From Peristeroidobacter soli (lineage in GTDB: Bacteria > Pseudomonadota > Gammaproteobacteria > Steroidobacterales > Steroidobacteraceae), in assembly GCF_004138485.1 (NCBI RefSeq), contig NZ_RYEV01000009.1, positions 310,001 through 374,000 of the forward strand: a DNA stretch of 64,000 nucleotides, given 5' to 3'. Made by a program: the position numbers and the translations under genes. Each line of letters opens with the position of its first letter. Position 1 is the first letter of the stretch. The notes below the pieces were generated by a model that was not told where the DNA came from, did not search any database, and was given only the letters and a program-made list of their open reading frames with translations. Shown here piece by piece: positions 1-7,651 of the stretch.

Positions 1-1226
1 ACGATCTCCTGCGAGCCGAGCGCTCGCTCATCGATCTGCGGATTGGAGCGTGTGAGACGTCGTACGGGATCGAATCGCCCGGTGCCGTCGCGCCGTGCGA
101 CGAACACATCGTTGGGATGCGTCGGCGTGTTGATCGTCGCGGCAAGCGTGCGTCCGTCCGCCGAGAACGACGGCGCGCCCGAGAATATTCCGTTCGGTGC
201 CGCCAGCACCTTGCGGGCACCGGAGCGCAGATCGATGGATTGCAGCGTGGTCGCCTGCTTCTCCTCGACGATCAGTGCCAGCGTATTCGGCTGGCCAGGC
301 AGCGGGCCGAGCCACGTCGCAGTTGCCTCGTACCCCTCGGTGAGATTGCGCGCCGGTCCCTTCCCATCGGCCGGTGCAATCCAAACATCGCTGTACCAGG
401 GATCGAACACGACCGCGGAGCCCAACCATGCAATCTGCGTCCCATCCGGCGACCAGCTCGGAAACGCCACCCAACCGACCGTTTCAGTGACTCGTTCAGG
501 TTCGCCGCCTCGTGCGTCCACGATAAAAGGTCGGGCATGTAACATCTCATCGTCGACGGATGGCGTCGGTGCCGCGATGAGTGCGAGGCGATCCCCGTTC
601 GGCGACCAGGCGAAGTAGTGAACACTCATGGTTTCCGGTGTGACCGGCCAGGTTCGACCGCCGGCGAGTTCGACGATATGCAGGCGAATCTGTCCCACCG
701 GCTCGCCGAAGAGGGTCCAATCCTCGCCCGCATCGAAGGCCTGTTGTTGCTGCCGCGAGCGTCCCTCTCGTGAGGTGAACGCGATGCGTGTGCCGTCAGG
801 CGACCAGACGAATGCCTCGACGCCCCGAGCAACTGCCGTGATCACTCGCGCCTCGCCACTGGAAGCGTCCCGCACGAATACTTGAGGAACTTGCGTCGAT
901 GTCGCCCGGCCGATCCACGCGATTCGTCGTCCATCCGGCGCCCACGCAGGACGCGTAGCATCCGAATGCACGTCCGTCAGCAGCTCGGGATGCTCACGCT
1001 TCGTCGCCGAGGTCCAGAGTGCCCCGCGCCTGACGGCTCTCGACTCTGAGGTCGTCGCTGGAGATTCGGCACGATAGAGCACGCGCGAACCATCCGGCGA
1101 CAGCGCCACGTTCGACACCGTAACCACCGACAACACCGTCTCGGGCGTTGTAAATGTTTGTGCTTCGCCAAGCGCGGCTTGCAAACCGATCAAGCTCAGC
1201 ACGAGTCCGGGCAATGAGGAAGTCAT
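1..1226 (-). CDS. S9 family peptidase, N-terminal beta-propeller part (3' end beyond window)
   Basis: The 408 visible residues start with a signal peptide (MTSSLPGLVLSLIGLQAALG) and continue as repeated WD40/TolB-like blades of the form 'SPDG.RI', typical of the N-terminal propeller of secreted prolyl-oligopeptidase/DPP-type serine peptidases. The catalytic alpha/beta-hydrolase domain would lie beyond base 1 and is not visible, so activity cannot be judged. The start ATG (1226-1224) overlaps the stop of the upstream M24 gene by 4 bp, giving a translationally coupled operon with the peptide transporter and M24 protein. It probably trims peptides in the periplasm. A non-enzymatic TolB-like propeller protein is the alternative if the hydrolase domain is missing. 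Confidence 0.85.
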   Translation of the reverse strand, partial: MTSSLPGLVLSLIGLQAALGEAQTFTTPETVLSVVTVSNVALSPDGSRVLYRAESPATTSESRAVRRGALWTSATKREHPELLTDVHSDATRPAWAPDGRRIAWIGRATSTQVPQVFVRDASSGEARVITAVARGVEAFVWSPDGTRIAFTSREGRSRQQQQAFDAGEDWTLFGEPVGQIRLHIVELAGGRTWPVTPETMSVHYFAWSPNGDRLALIAAPTPSVDDEMLHARPFIVDARGGEPERVTETVGWVAFPSWSPDGTQIAWLGSAVVFDPWYSDVWIAPADGKGPARNLTEGYEATATWLGPLPGQPNTLALIVEEKQATTLQSIDLRSGARKVLAAPNGIFSGAPSFSADGRTLAATINTPTHPNDVFVARRDGTGRFDPVRRLTRSNPQIDERALGSQEI

Positions 1227-2419
1227 GCTTTGATCAGAAGCGCTCTTGGGAACGACGAAAATACTTCGACCTCGCCCTCCGTCACGCGCACCGTCTCACT
1301 CAGCTCGAACCCCCAGCGATCCATCCACATGCCCAGAATGATATGAAATGTCATGTCCGGCTGCAGCACCGTCGCATCGCCCGATTGCAAGCTCGCGCTC
1401 TTGTCGATCCACGAGGTGAGCGGATAGCCGATGCCGATCGAGTAACCGATACGCGACTCCTTGGCGAGCCCTGCCCGCTTGAGCAGACCGTTCCAGTGAT
1501 CGGCCACTTCGCCGCAGGTGGTACCAGCCCGCATGCGCACCAGGACTTCGGACATGCCATCGATCGTCACCTCGGCACAGCGCTGCAGCTCAGCCGGCGG
1601 CCGCCCAAGAAAGAAACTGCGTGACAGACCGGCGTGATATCCATGGCGACAGCCGCCGAGCTCTATACTCACCAGCTGTTGGGAGTGATAGCGTTCATCG
1701 GTCCACCCGAGATGAGGTGCCGACGTTCGCTCGCCGCTGGGCATCGCAAGGCCTCCTTGCATCGTGAGGTGACCGGCGTAGCCTTCCGTGCCCGACACCA
1801 GCGCCGAATACACCTTCGCGGCTACGTCACACTCGCGAACGCCGACCTCGATGGCCTCGTGGGCCGCTTGCATGGCCCGTTGCGAAATCTGCGCCGCCTG
1901 CCGGAGGTAATCGATCTCCGCTTTCGACTTCACCAGCCGCGCTCGATTGACGAGCAGATCCGCATCGACCCAGCGTGCCTCCGGCAGTGCGTGCTTCAAC
2001 TGATCGGCGCAGCGTGGCGTCAGCGGCGCACTGTCCATTTCCAGCCCGAACACGCGCCGTTCCCAACCTTTGTCTCGCAGCACCTTGCCGATGAACTCCA
2101 TCGGATGCCGCGCCGACACCCCGATGTAACTTTCCGGATAACCGAACAACCGATCCTCGCCCATGAACGCGGTGAAACGCGCGCACGCCACGTCCATCTT
2201 GCGTCCGAGCCATAGCGGTTCGTTCTCGTCCAACGCCACCGCGACCATCTGATGCGTGTAGTAAGAGAACGCGTTGTAGCCGGTCAGATAATTCATGTTG
2301 GCGGGATCGCTGATCAGCAACACATCGATGCGCGCACCGGCCATGAGTTGCTTGACCGCTGCAACGCGACGCTGAAACTCCGCCGTGGTGAACGCCAGCA
2401 CGATTGTCGACTCAGCCAT
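1223..2419 (-). CDS. M24/creatinase-fold hydrolase, DoeA/EutD (ectoine hydrolase)-like
   Basis: A 398-aa protein with a creatinase N-domain (SDPANMNYLTGYN) and an M24 'pita-bread' C-domain. The C-terminal stretch MTFHIILGMWMDRWGFELSE closely resembles ectoine hydrolases DoeA/EutD. In metal-dependent M24 peptidases two Asp ligands sit in a D-(x)n-SD-x-TRTF pattern. Here the region reads IELGG...YHAGLSRSFF, so the first Asp is Glu and the second is absent, as in non-metallo creatinase-like members. The start was set at ATG 2419 because GGAGGAG lies 7 nt upstream; an in-frame ATG at 2440 has no such site. It overlaps the transporter stop by 8 bp. Substrate could be an N-acyl amino acid or ectoine-like amide rather than Xaa-Pro peptides. 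Confidence 0.85.
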   Translation of the reverse strand: MAESTIVLAFTTAEFQRRVAAVKQLMAGARIDVLLISDPANMNYLTGYNAFSYYTHQMVAVALDENEPLWLGRKMDVACARFTAFMGEDRLFGYPESYIGVSARHPMEFIGKVLRDKGWERRVFGLEMDSAPLTPRCADQLKHALPEARWVDADLLVNRARLVKSKAEIDYLRQAAQISQRAMQAAHEAIEVGVRECDVAAKVYSALVSGTEGYAGHLTMQGGLAMPSGERTSAPHLGWTDERYHSQQLVSIELGGCRHGYHAGLSRSFFLGRPPAELQRCAEVTIDGMSEVLVRMRAGTTCGEVADHWNGLLKRAGLAKESRIGYSIGIGYPLTSWIDKSASLQSGDATVLQPDMTFHIILGMWMDRWGFELSETVRVTEGEVEVFSSFPRALLIKA

Positions 2420-3812
2420 CGTTACTCTCCTCCGCTCCATGCATGTATCGCTTCAACCAAGGGGTCATCGCCGCAAGCGCCAGCGCCGTCAGTGCGCAGC
2501 TCACGGCCAACTGAGTGAACACCATTTGAAATGAGTAGTGCTCTGCCAGCCTGCCGATGTAGCTCGTGAGCCAGGTACCGATGCCGATGCAGACATACCA
2601 TCCACCTACCAGCAGCGGTCGATAGCGCAACGGCGCGAGCTTGCTGGTGAGCGAGATCTGGTTCGCCCACACCAGTGAATCGCCCAATCCGAACAGCACA
2701 TACGCGGCGATCAGCCACAGCACGCTCGGCAAGGTCGTAGCGCTGTTGATTTCCGCGGCAACCAACACCGAGTAACCCACCGCGAGCGAGGCAATACCGA
2801 GCGCGAGTTTGTACGAAGCACTGGGATTGCGTTGACGGCGCGCCAGGCGCCGCCATGCCAGGCTGAGCAGCGGCACACAAACGAAGAAGCTCCAGAGATT
2901 GACGGTTTGCAGCCAGGTCGCCGGCACTTCGAAGCCGCCGATGACGCGGTCGAGACGATCTCTCGAGTACAGCGTCAACATGCCGAACATCTGATAAAAG
3001 GCCGCTGCGTAGAGGATTGTGAATATGCCCTGCGCGCCGACGACGCCGATGCGCTGCCAGTCCATCCTCCCCAGCGGCCGAGTGTCGGCAGGCTCGCTCC
3101 CCGGCACAGTCGTACCGATGTCGCCGAGCCATTCGCGCTGTTTCAAGAGATACGCCGCCATCCCGAGCGCCATGGCGACGGCGGCGGCCCCGAAGCCGTA
3201 GTGCCAACTCACACGCTCGCCGAGATAACCGACGATGATTGCGCCGAACGCGGCGCCAACGTAGATCGCCACGAAGAACCATGTGAAGCCTTCGTCACGG
3301 CGCGCGCCCCCTTCAGGGTAGAGGCCTGCGACCATCGAAGAGATGGCCGGCTTGAGCAAGCCGGTGCCGAGCAGCACCGACCCCAGACCGCTCAAGAAGA
3401 TCGCCGTCTCCGCCGCATTCGTTCCCGACTCGGGATGACTCAGATGCGCCACGGCCATCAACAGGTGTCCGCAGAGAATCACCGTGCCGCCCGCCGCAAC
3501 ACATCGGCGCTCGCTCACCAGAGTGTTGGCAATCCAAGCACCGACTGCCGGCAGTGCGAACGCAAGCCCGGCGTACCAGCTGTAAAGCTGCAGGGCCGGA
3601 CCGCTCTCCCACCCCCAGCCACCGGTGTCGGTCGACGCGGTGAGGAACAACACCAGCAAGCCGACCAGGCCCCAATAGCTGAAACGTTCCCACATCTCGA
3701 CGAACGCGACGAGGAACATTCCGCGGGGGTGACCCAGCCAAGTCGCTCCAGCCCCCGCCCGCACCGCCCCGCTCTCAAGCGTGTCGGCAGACACCACGGA
3801 ATTGATTGACAT
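2412..3812 (-). CDS. POT/PTR2 family proton-coupled oligopeptide transporter
   Basis: A 466-aa inner-membrane MFS-type protein with about 12-14 hydrophobic helices. The N-terminal signature EMWERFSYWG (residues about 39-48) matches the ExxERFxYYG proton-coupling motif of the POT family, which imports di- and tripeptides with protons. It is the first gene of the minus-strand operon with the M24 hydrolase and the S9 peptidase, which fits extracytoplasmic digestion, uptake and intracellular hydrolysis of small peptides. The extended N-terminus (about 28 residues before the first helix) is unremarkable. Confidence in family is high; the substrate range is inferred. Confidence 0.93.
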   Translation of the reverse strand: MSINSVVSADTLESGAVRAGAGATWLGHPRGMFLVAFVEMWERFSYWGLVGLLVLFLTASTDTGGWGWESGPALQLYSWYAGLAFALPAVGAWIANTLVSERRCVAAGGTVILCGHLLMAVAHLSHPESGTNAAETAIFLSGLGSVLLGTGLLKPAISSMVAGLYPEGGARRDEGFTWFFVAIYVGAAFGAIIVGYLGERVSWHYGFGAAAVAMALGMAAYLLKQREWLGDIGTTVPGSEPADTRPLGRMDWQRIGVVGAQGIFTILYAAAFYQMFGMLTLYSRDRLDRVIGGFEVPATWLQTVNLWSFFVCVPLLSLAWRRLARRQRNPSASYKLALGIASLAVGYSVLVAAEINSATTLPSVLWLIAAYVLFGLGDSLVWANQISLTSKLAPLRYRPLLVGGWYVCIGIGTWLTSYIGRLAEHYSFQMVFTQLAVSCALTALALAAMTPWLKRYMHGAEESNDG

Positions 3813-3837
3813 CAGCTCGAGGTAACTCCACGGCGTC

Positions 3838-4047
3838 AGTGACAGGGATTCGCGCAGGCCAGGTCGCGAACCTCATCAAGACACCTGACGAGGAGAAAGC
3901 GGAACCGAGGGTCAGAAGATGGCCATGCCGCTCGATGAGATGGCCGGTCGGATAGTCGCGCCCGAAAGCGACGATGGCCTGCGGTAAATCCTCGAGCTCA
4001 CGGACCCGTTCGAGTCGCGAAGGAACCTTTGCGCAGTACGCGCCCAT
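3838..4047 (-). pseudogene. Remnant of an AraC-family regulator N-terminal (cupin) domain
   Basis: The minus-strand frame from ATG 4047 reads LEDLPQAIVAFGRDYPTGHL, then IERHGH...SSGV. This matches the start of AraC-type cupin domains (pattern 'VVAxGxDYPxGHxIxxHxHxRxQLLYxxSGVM'). The similarity stops after about 60 residues, the expected strand sequence is scrambled after 'SSGV', and no helix-turn-helix domain follows. I read it as a decayed or truncated regulator left upstream of the transporter operon. The alternative is a chance resemblance in a spacer. Confidence 0.45.
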
Positions 4048-4430
4048 GAACGCTTCCGGATGGCAGTGCCGGTCACTGCCTCGCGAATCGATATAGCTCA
4101 GCCGGCTTGCCAAAGAATCGCGCAAATCGGCCGCATACTATCGAGGAAGCGACAAGAAATATCCTTGCCTCATGCCGCCTCCCCCGGCACGCCGGGCGAA
4201 TATCCAGCTGCCGCGCAGACAATCTCAGATGCGGGATTTCCAAGGCTTGGCGTCGAGACTTCGCAGCAGCGTGTTTTGCCGACTGGAGACAACGTCGCGA
4301 TCGATGTACGCCTGCTGCATGTGACGTGTGCCGCTTTCGAGCTTGAACGCGCGGCGCGCGTGGCAACTGCACTGAGGTCGCGATAGCAGCGCCGCCCCGA
4401 TGGATTCGATAACCTGTGACGGCCACATTC
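4048..4430. other. Intergenic spacer with no supported gene
   Basis: About 380 bases between the AraC-like remnant and the end of the BON-domain gene. Open frames exist on both strands (for example minus 4225-4446, 73 codons), but none shows recognisable similarity, a good ribosome binding site or consistent codon use. It may contain further decayed sequence. Confidence 0.4.
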
Positions 4431-5756
4431 TTACGGGACGACCCACGCAAACGGGCCCATGTCGAGATACGGATTGAACGGAAGCGCGCCGCGTCCATTG
4501 GCCACGACGATATCGTTCTCAACCGCATGGACCCCGCGAATCGATGCTGCGACGGTATCGGCGATCTGTCGCGCCAACCAGTTACTTGCCTCTCCTTCCA
4601 GGGTCACCGCGCCATCCAGAACGCTGATGCCGATCACGGCATCGCGCGTGGCGCTATTGCGCTCCAATGCGCGGTCGATTCTTGCTTCGATCTCCGCATC
4701 CGAGAACAGCTGCGCCGTCGCCGGCACCTGCAGCTGACTATCGACCGAACCCACGCCGCGCACGGCATGGGTAAGTCCGAGCGCAACCCGCTTCGCCAGC
4801 AGACTGTCGACTGCTCCGCTGAGGGTCACCTCTGCATGCTGTACAGCCACCTCGACAGTGGAATCACGCAGTCGCGGATCGGCCTGCAGCGCTCGACGAA
4901 TGATCGCGGCAAGCTGCTCATCAGAAACAAGTTCGAACTTTCCCAGCGAATCCTCCGACACTTCTTCGATTCGTCGGTCGACCACTTTGAGCTGAGATGC
5001 ATTGACATTCTTCGCACCGGCGACCCAACTCAAGGCAATCGATCTACGCCGTGCGGCCGCGCTATCGACCTTGCCGGCGAGCATCACGACACCGTCCATC
5101 GCAGCGACGTCAATGCGACGGCCATCCACATACGCATCCCAGGCGAGTGCCTGACGGGCATCGGCGACGAGTTGTCGATCCGACGGGCGATGGGAACTGG
5201 CGATTCGTATTCTGTTGGCAACGGCCGTGACCCCAATGATGCTTCTCACGACTTCCTCGGCGAACTGGCGCTCGACATGGCCGGCGACCACCCCCTCGAG
5301 AGTGACCCGTCCCGAAGCATCGGCCGAAACGTCGATCGAGTTGCCCGCCGTGGCCGGGTCGGTGAGCAATGCATAGCGAACATCCGATTCGAGCCGTTGT
5401 GTATCGGCTTCACGCGCTTGGCGGACGCTGAGTCGATTGACGACGCGACGAACTCCGGGAACCGTCTCGGCGACGTAGGTCGCGCGATCGGAGGCGAGCA
5501 GTAGCGACTGACTACCGGTGAGGGTGACGACGCCGTCGTCAGTCCGTATGTCCAGGCCACTTAGCTCGACAATGGGATCTTCTTTCAAGGCGTTGAGTAC
5601 ATCCGCTGCCAGTCTCGAATGAACAATCGCTTCCGGAAGCGCTTGTCCGGTCGCCGGAGTTGCGTCGCGGACCACCATCGTGGTCTCGGCGCTCGCCGCG
5701 AGCGCCATTCCCAACTGGGCTGAAATCATCGCGAACAACAGGGTCAGCCGTGACAT
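4431..5756 (-). CDS. Secreted protein with five BON domains
   Basis: A 441-aa protein with a Sec signal peptide (SRLTLLFAMISAQLGMALAA) followed by five BON modules of about 60-65 residues, each with the pattern 'V.L.G.V.....R..A......GV..V.N.L.V'. Single- and double-BON proteins (OsmY, BON lipoproteins) sit in the periplasm and bind phospholipid or stabilise the envelope. Five copies is long for the family. The start was set at ATG 5756, preceded by GGGAGG at 5-nt spacing, rather than the in-frame codon at 5795. The neighbouring MarR gene (stop 5922) is on the same strand upstream, so the two could be co-transcribed or the BON gene could be a target. A role in osmotic or envelope stress is inferred. 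Confidence 0.85.
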   Translation of the reverse strand: MSRLTLLFAMISAQLGMALAASAETTMVVRDATPATGQALPEAIVHSRLAADVLNALKEDPIVELSGLDIRTDDGVVTLTGSQSLLLASDRATYVAETVPGVRRVVNRLSVRQAREADTQRLESDVRYALLTDPATAGNSIDVSADASGRVTLEGVVAGHVERQFAEEVVRSIIGVTAVANRIRIASSHRPSDRQLVADARQALAWDAYVDGRRIDVAAMDGVVMLAGKVDSAAARRRSIALSWVAGAKNVNASQLKVVDRRIEEVSEDSLGKFELVSDEQLAAIIRRALQADPRLRDSTVEVAVQHAEVTLSGAVDSLLAKRVALGLTHAVRGVGSVDSQLQVPATAQLFSDAEIEARIDRALERNSATRDAVIGISVLDGAVTLEGEASNWLARQIADTVAASIRGVHAVENDIVVANGRGALPFNPYLDMGPFAWVVP

Positions 5757-5921
5757 GGCGCCTCCCAACAGATGTCTTCTTTTAGAGACAGTCAAAGTCG
5801 AGGTGAGTTCGCCCCAATCCAGCGCCCGGTCATATCAATTTTGAATCAATTATATCGATTGCAACGTATTTCGATGCCAGCCGGGAATGAAGCCCCGCTG
5901 GAACTGACGCGCTCGGTAGCG

Positions 5922-6419
5922 CTACAGCTCGGCCATCGGGCGCTCAGCCGCCGCTTCGTCCTTGATGTCCAACGCCGCAATGATCTTCTGCAACCCGGAA
6001 TGCAGCCGCGCCAGCTCCGTTCGCGACAGCTCGGCGATGGCCTCGGGCAGGACGCCTTCGGCTGGCCCGGGAGACCGCGCGACAATCTGCTTGCCACTTG
6101 CTGTCACCGACAATAGAACCCGGCGTTGATCATCGGACCCGCGCACTTTCTTGAGAGCGCCGCGCCGGACCAATTTCTCGACCAGCTGGCTACAGGTCGA
6201 TTGATGAATTGAAAGCTTTTCAGCCAGCTCGGAAACCCCGATCCCGTCCGCCCTCAAGACCTCGTGAAGAATCCACAACTGAGAGCCCGACAGGCCACAG
6301 ACTTCCTGCACCTGCCGGAAGTGCTGGCGCACCGAGCCGTAAATCACGCGAAAGCTCTTCAGAACGGCGACCCCTACGTCCTGCTGCCGGCGGCGAACCG
6401 CGCGCTGTTTGCTTTTCAT
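5922..6419 (-). CDS. MarR family transcriptional regulator
   Basis: A 165-aa protein with a winged helix-turn-helix: recognition region LSIHQSTCSQLVEKLVRRGA and wing KKVRGSDDQRRVLLSVTASG, the classical MarR 'D.R' wing. MarR dimers usually repress a nearby or divergent gene and release DNA on binding phenolic or oxidant ligands. Flanking helices form the dimer interface. Start ATG 6419 was chosen; an in-frame GTG at 6434 immediately abuts the GAGAGG Shine-Dalgarno-like sequence, so either could be used. It is divergent from the DUF5985 operon and upstream of the BON gene, both candidate targets. Confidence 0.88.
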   Translation of the reverse strand: MKSKQRAVRRRQQDVGVAVLKSFRVIYGSVRQHFRQVQEVCGLSGSQLWILHEVLRADGIGVSELAEKLSIHQSTCSQLVEKLVRRGALKKVRGSDDQRRVLLSVTASGKQIVARSPGPAEGVLPEAIAELSRTELARLHSGLQKIIAALDIKDEAAAERPMAEL

Positions 6420-6575
6420 AAAGTGAAGCGACACCCTCTCGTGACCCGTGACGGAGCGATGATATCAGGGGCAAGCACGCCGACGCATATGTCAAGGGTG
6501 GTATCACCGGGGCGGAATGTAGTAAAACTGCCGGCGAAATTACATTGGTACCCATTGATTCCGGCAAAAGACCGC

Positions 6576-6965
6576 GTGACCACGGATGCGACCGACATCT
6601 CCGATCGAGTGCTTCGCTTCCTGGCGGAGAACATAGATACGGTGCCGCAGCTCGAAGCGCTGCTGTTGCTTTGGCAGGAGCCGTCCAAATCCTGGACGGC
6701 TGACGAGATCGCGGGCCGCGTCTACGTGACTCGTGAGACCGGCCAGCTGATTCTCCGCGCGCTGCAAGCACGGCGGTTGGCGACCAGCGACGACCTGCTG
6801 CTGTTCCGCTATTCCAAGGACTGGGATGAGTCCGGAACGCTCATCGACGAACTTGCAACGACCTATCGGCGACATTTGGTACGCATCGCCACCTTGATTC
6901 ACAACGGCGCCTCGTCGTCCGTACGCGACTTTGCCCGGGCATTCGACCTGAAGAGGGATCGTTAG
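6576..6965 (+). CDS. Hypothetical winged-helix-like protein, first gene of the DUF5985 operon
   Basis: About 129 residues, all soluble. The segment SWTADEIAGRVYVTRETGQL followed by ILRALQARRLA looks like a helix-turn-helix with a short wing, and the C-terminal half is helical (DELATTYRRHLVRIATLIHN). I recognise no named family. Its TAG stop is one base before the next ATG, so it is translated with the two small membrane proteins downstream, and a regulatory or partner role for them is plausible. The start is uncertain: GTG 6576 was chosen because the DNA upstream is more AT-rich and reads like promoter sequence, but in-frame ATGs at 6489 and 6459 are possible. Confidence 0.65.
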   Translation: MTTDATDISDRVLRFLAENIDTVPQLEALLLLWQEPSKSWTADEIAGRVYVTRETGQLILRALQARRLATSDDLLLFRYSKDWDESGTLIDELATTYRRHLVRIATLIHNGASSSVRDFARAFDLKRDR

Positions 6966-6966
6966 C

Positions 6967-7227
6967 ATGCCCTATGCGGTGAACATCCTTGGCACGATCA
7001 CGGTGGCGCTATGCGCCATCCTGTTGCTACGTAGCTATTTCAAGAAACGCACCCGCCTCTTGCTTTGGAGTGGCCTGTGCTTTGCCGGACTGACGCTGTC
7101 CAACGCGCTGCTGTTCATCGATCTGGCCGTAGTTCCGCACATCAGCCTCTACACCTGGCGTCTCGGTGCGGCCGCAGCCTCGATTCTCCTCTTGCTCTAC
7201 GGATTGGTTTTCGAGAGCGACTCATGA
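6967..7227 (+). CDS. DUF5985 family small membrane protein
   Basis: An 86-aa protein made almost wholly of three hydrophobic helices (residues about 4-23, 34-53 and 62-82), with a basic loop SYFKKRTRLL after the first. This size and layout match the DUF5985 family of inner-membrane proteins of unknown function, which are often encoded as tandem pairs. The ATG follows the preceding stop by one base and its own TGA overlaps the next ATG, so the three genes form a coupled operon. No catalytic residues are evident. Confidence 0.75.
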   Translation: MPYAVNILGTITVALCAILLLRSYFKKRTRLLLWSGLCFAGLTLSNALLFIDLAVVPHISLYTWRLGAAAASILLLLYGLVFESDS

Positions 7228-7478
7228 TCGAAGGATTCCTGCTCGGCATCATCGTGACCGGCTCGGCGACTGCCGCAGCCTTCTTCTTGCGCTTCTGGCG
7301 ACAAACGCGGGACACTCTGTTCCTCGCATTCGCGATTGCCTTTCTGGTCGAAGCCGGCAACCGCACGGCGTTCCTCTGGCTGGACAACCCGCATGAAGGA
7401 ACGCCCGCAGTCTATCTGGTCAGACTGGTGTCGTATCTGCTGATACTCACCGCCATCGTAATGAAGAATCGCGCCTAG
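7224..7478 (+). CDS. DUF5985 family small membrane protein, second copy
   Basis: An 84-aa protein with three predicted transmembrane helices (MIEGFLLGIIVTGSATAAAF, the LAFAIAFLVEAG region, and LVRLVSYLLILTAIV). It is homologous in plan to the preceding gene and starts within its stop (ATGA overlap at 7224-7227), so stoichiometric co-translation and a heteromeric membrane complex are likely. A charged loop (RQTRDT; GNRTAF) is conserved in this type of protein. Function unknown. Confidence 0.75.
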   Translation: MIEGFLLGIIVTGSATAAAFFLRFWRQTRDTLFLAFAIAFLVEAGNRTAFLWLDNPHEGTPAVYLVRLVSYLLILTAIVMKNRA

Positions 7479-7545
7479 AGCCCCCCCCCGGCGCGCCGAC
7501 TTTCACCTCAGCTCTGCGTGCCGCGTTTGCGCCGCCGAGGGAACC

Positions 7546-7568
7546 ATTGGCAAAATATTGATACCAAT
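7546..7568. promoter_or_regulatory. Imperfect ATTGG/CCAAT dyad upstream of the MscS gene
   Basis: Two inverted ATTGG and CCAAT pentamers lie 13 bases apart around an AT-rich core containing TATTG-ATAC-CAATA, 84 nt before the MscS ATG. The AT content contrasts with the flanking GC-rich DNA, so it could be an operator and/or promoter. This is a sequence observation only. Confidence 0.3.
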
Positions 7569-7651
7569 ACTTCCTTCCCCCGTCGCGCCCCTGCACGCGC
7601 ACGGCCCCCGGCTCGATAGAGCCGCACATTTTCCCTTGCGAGAGGTTAACG

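Noticed and set aside
4225-4446. 73-codon minus-strand frame in the spacer before the BON gene
   Set aside because: It overlaps the BON gene end, has no ribosome binding site and no recognised similarity.
7481-7500. Run of about nine C followed by GGCGCGCCG, possible phase-variable tract or terminator
   Set aside because: It lies after the DUF5985 stop, outside any coding frame, and has no U-tract; terminator or phase-variation function cannot be supported.
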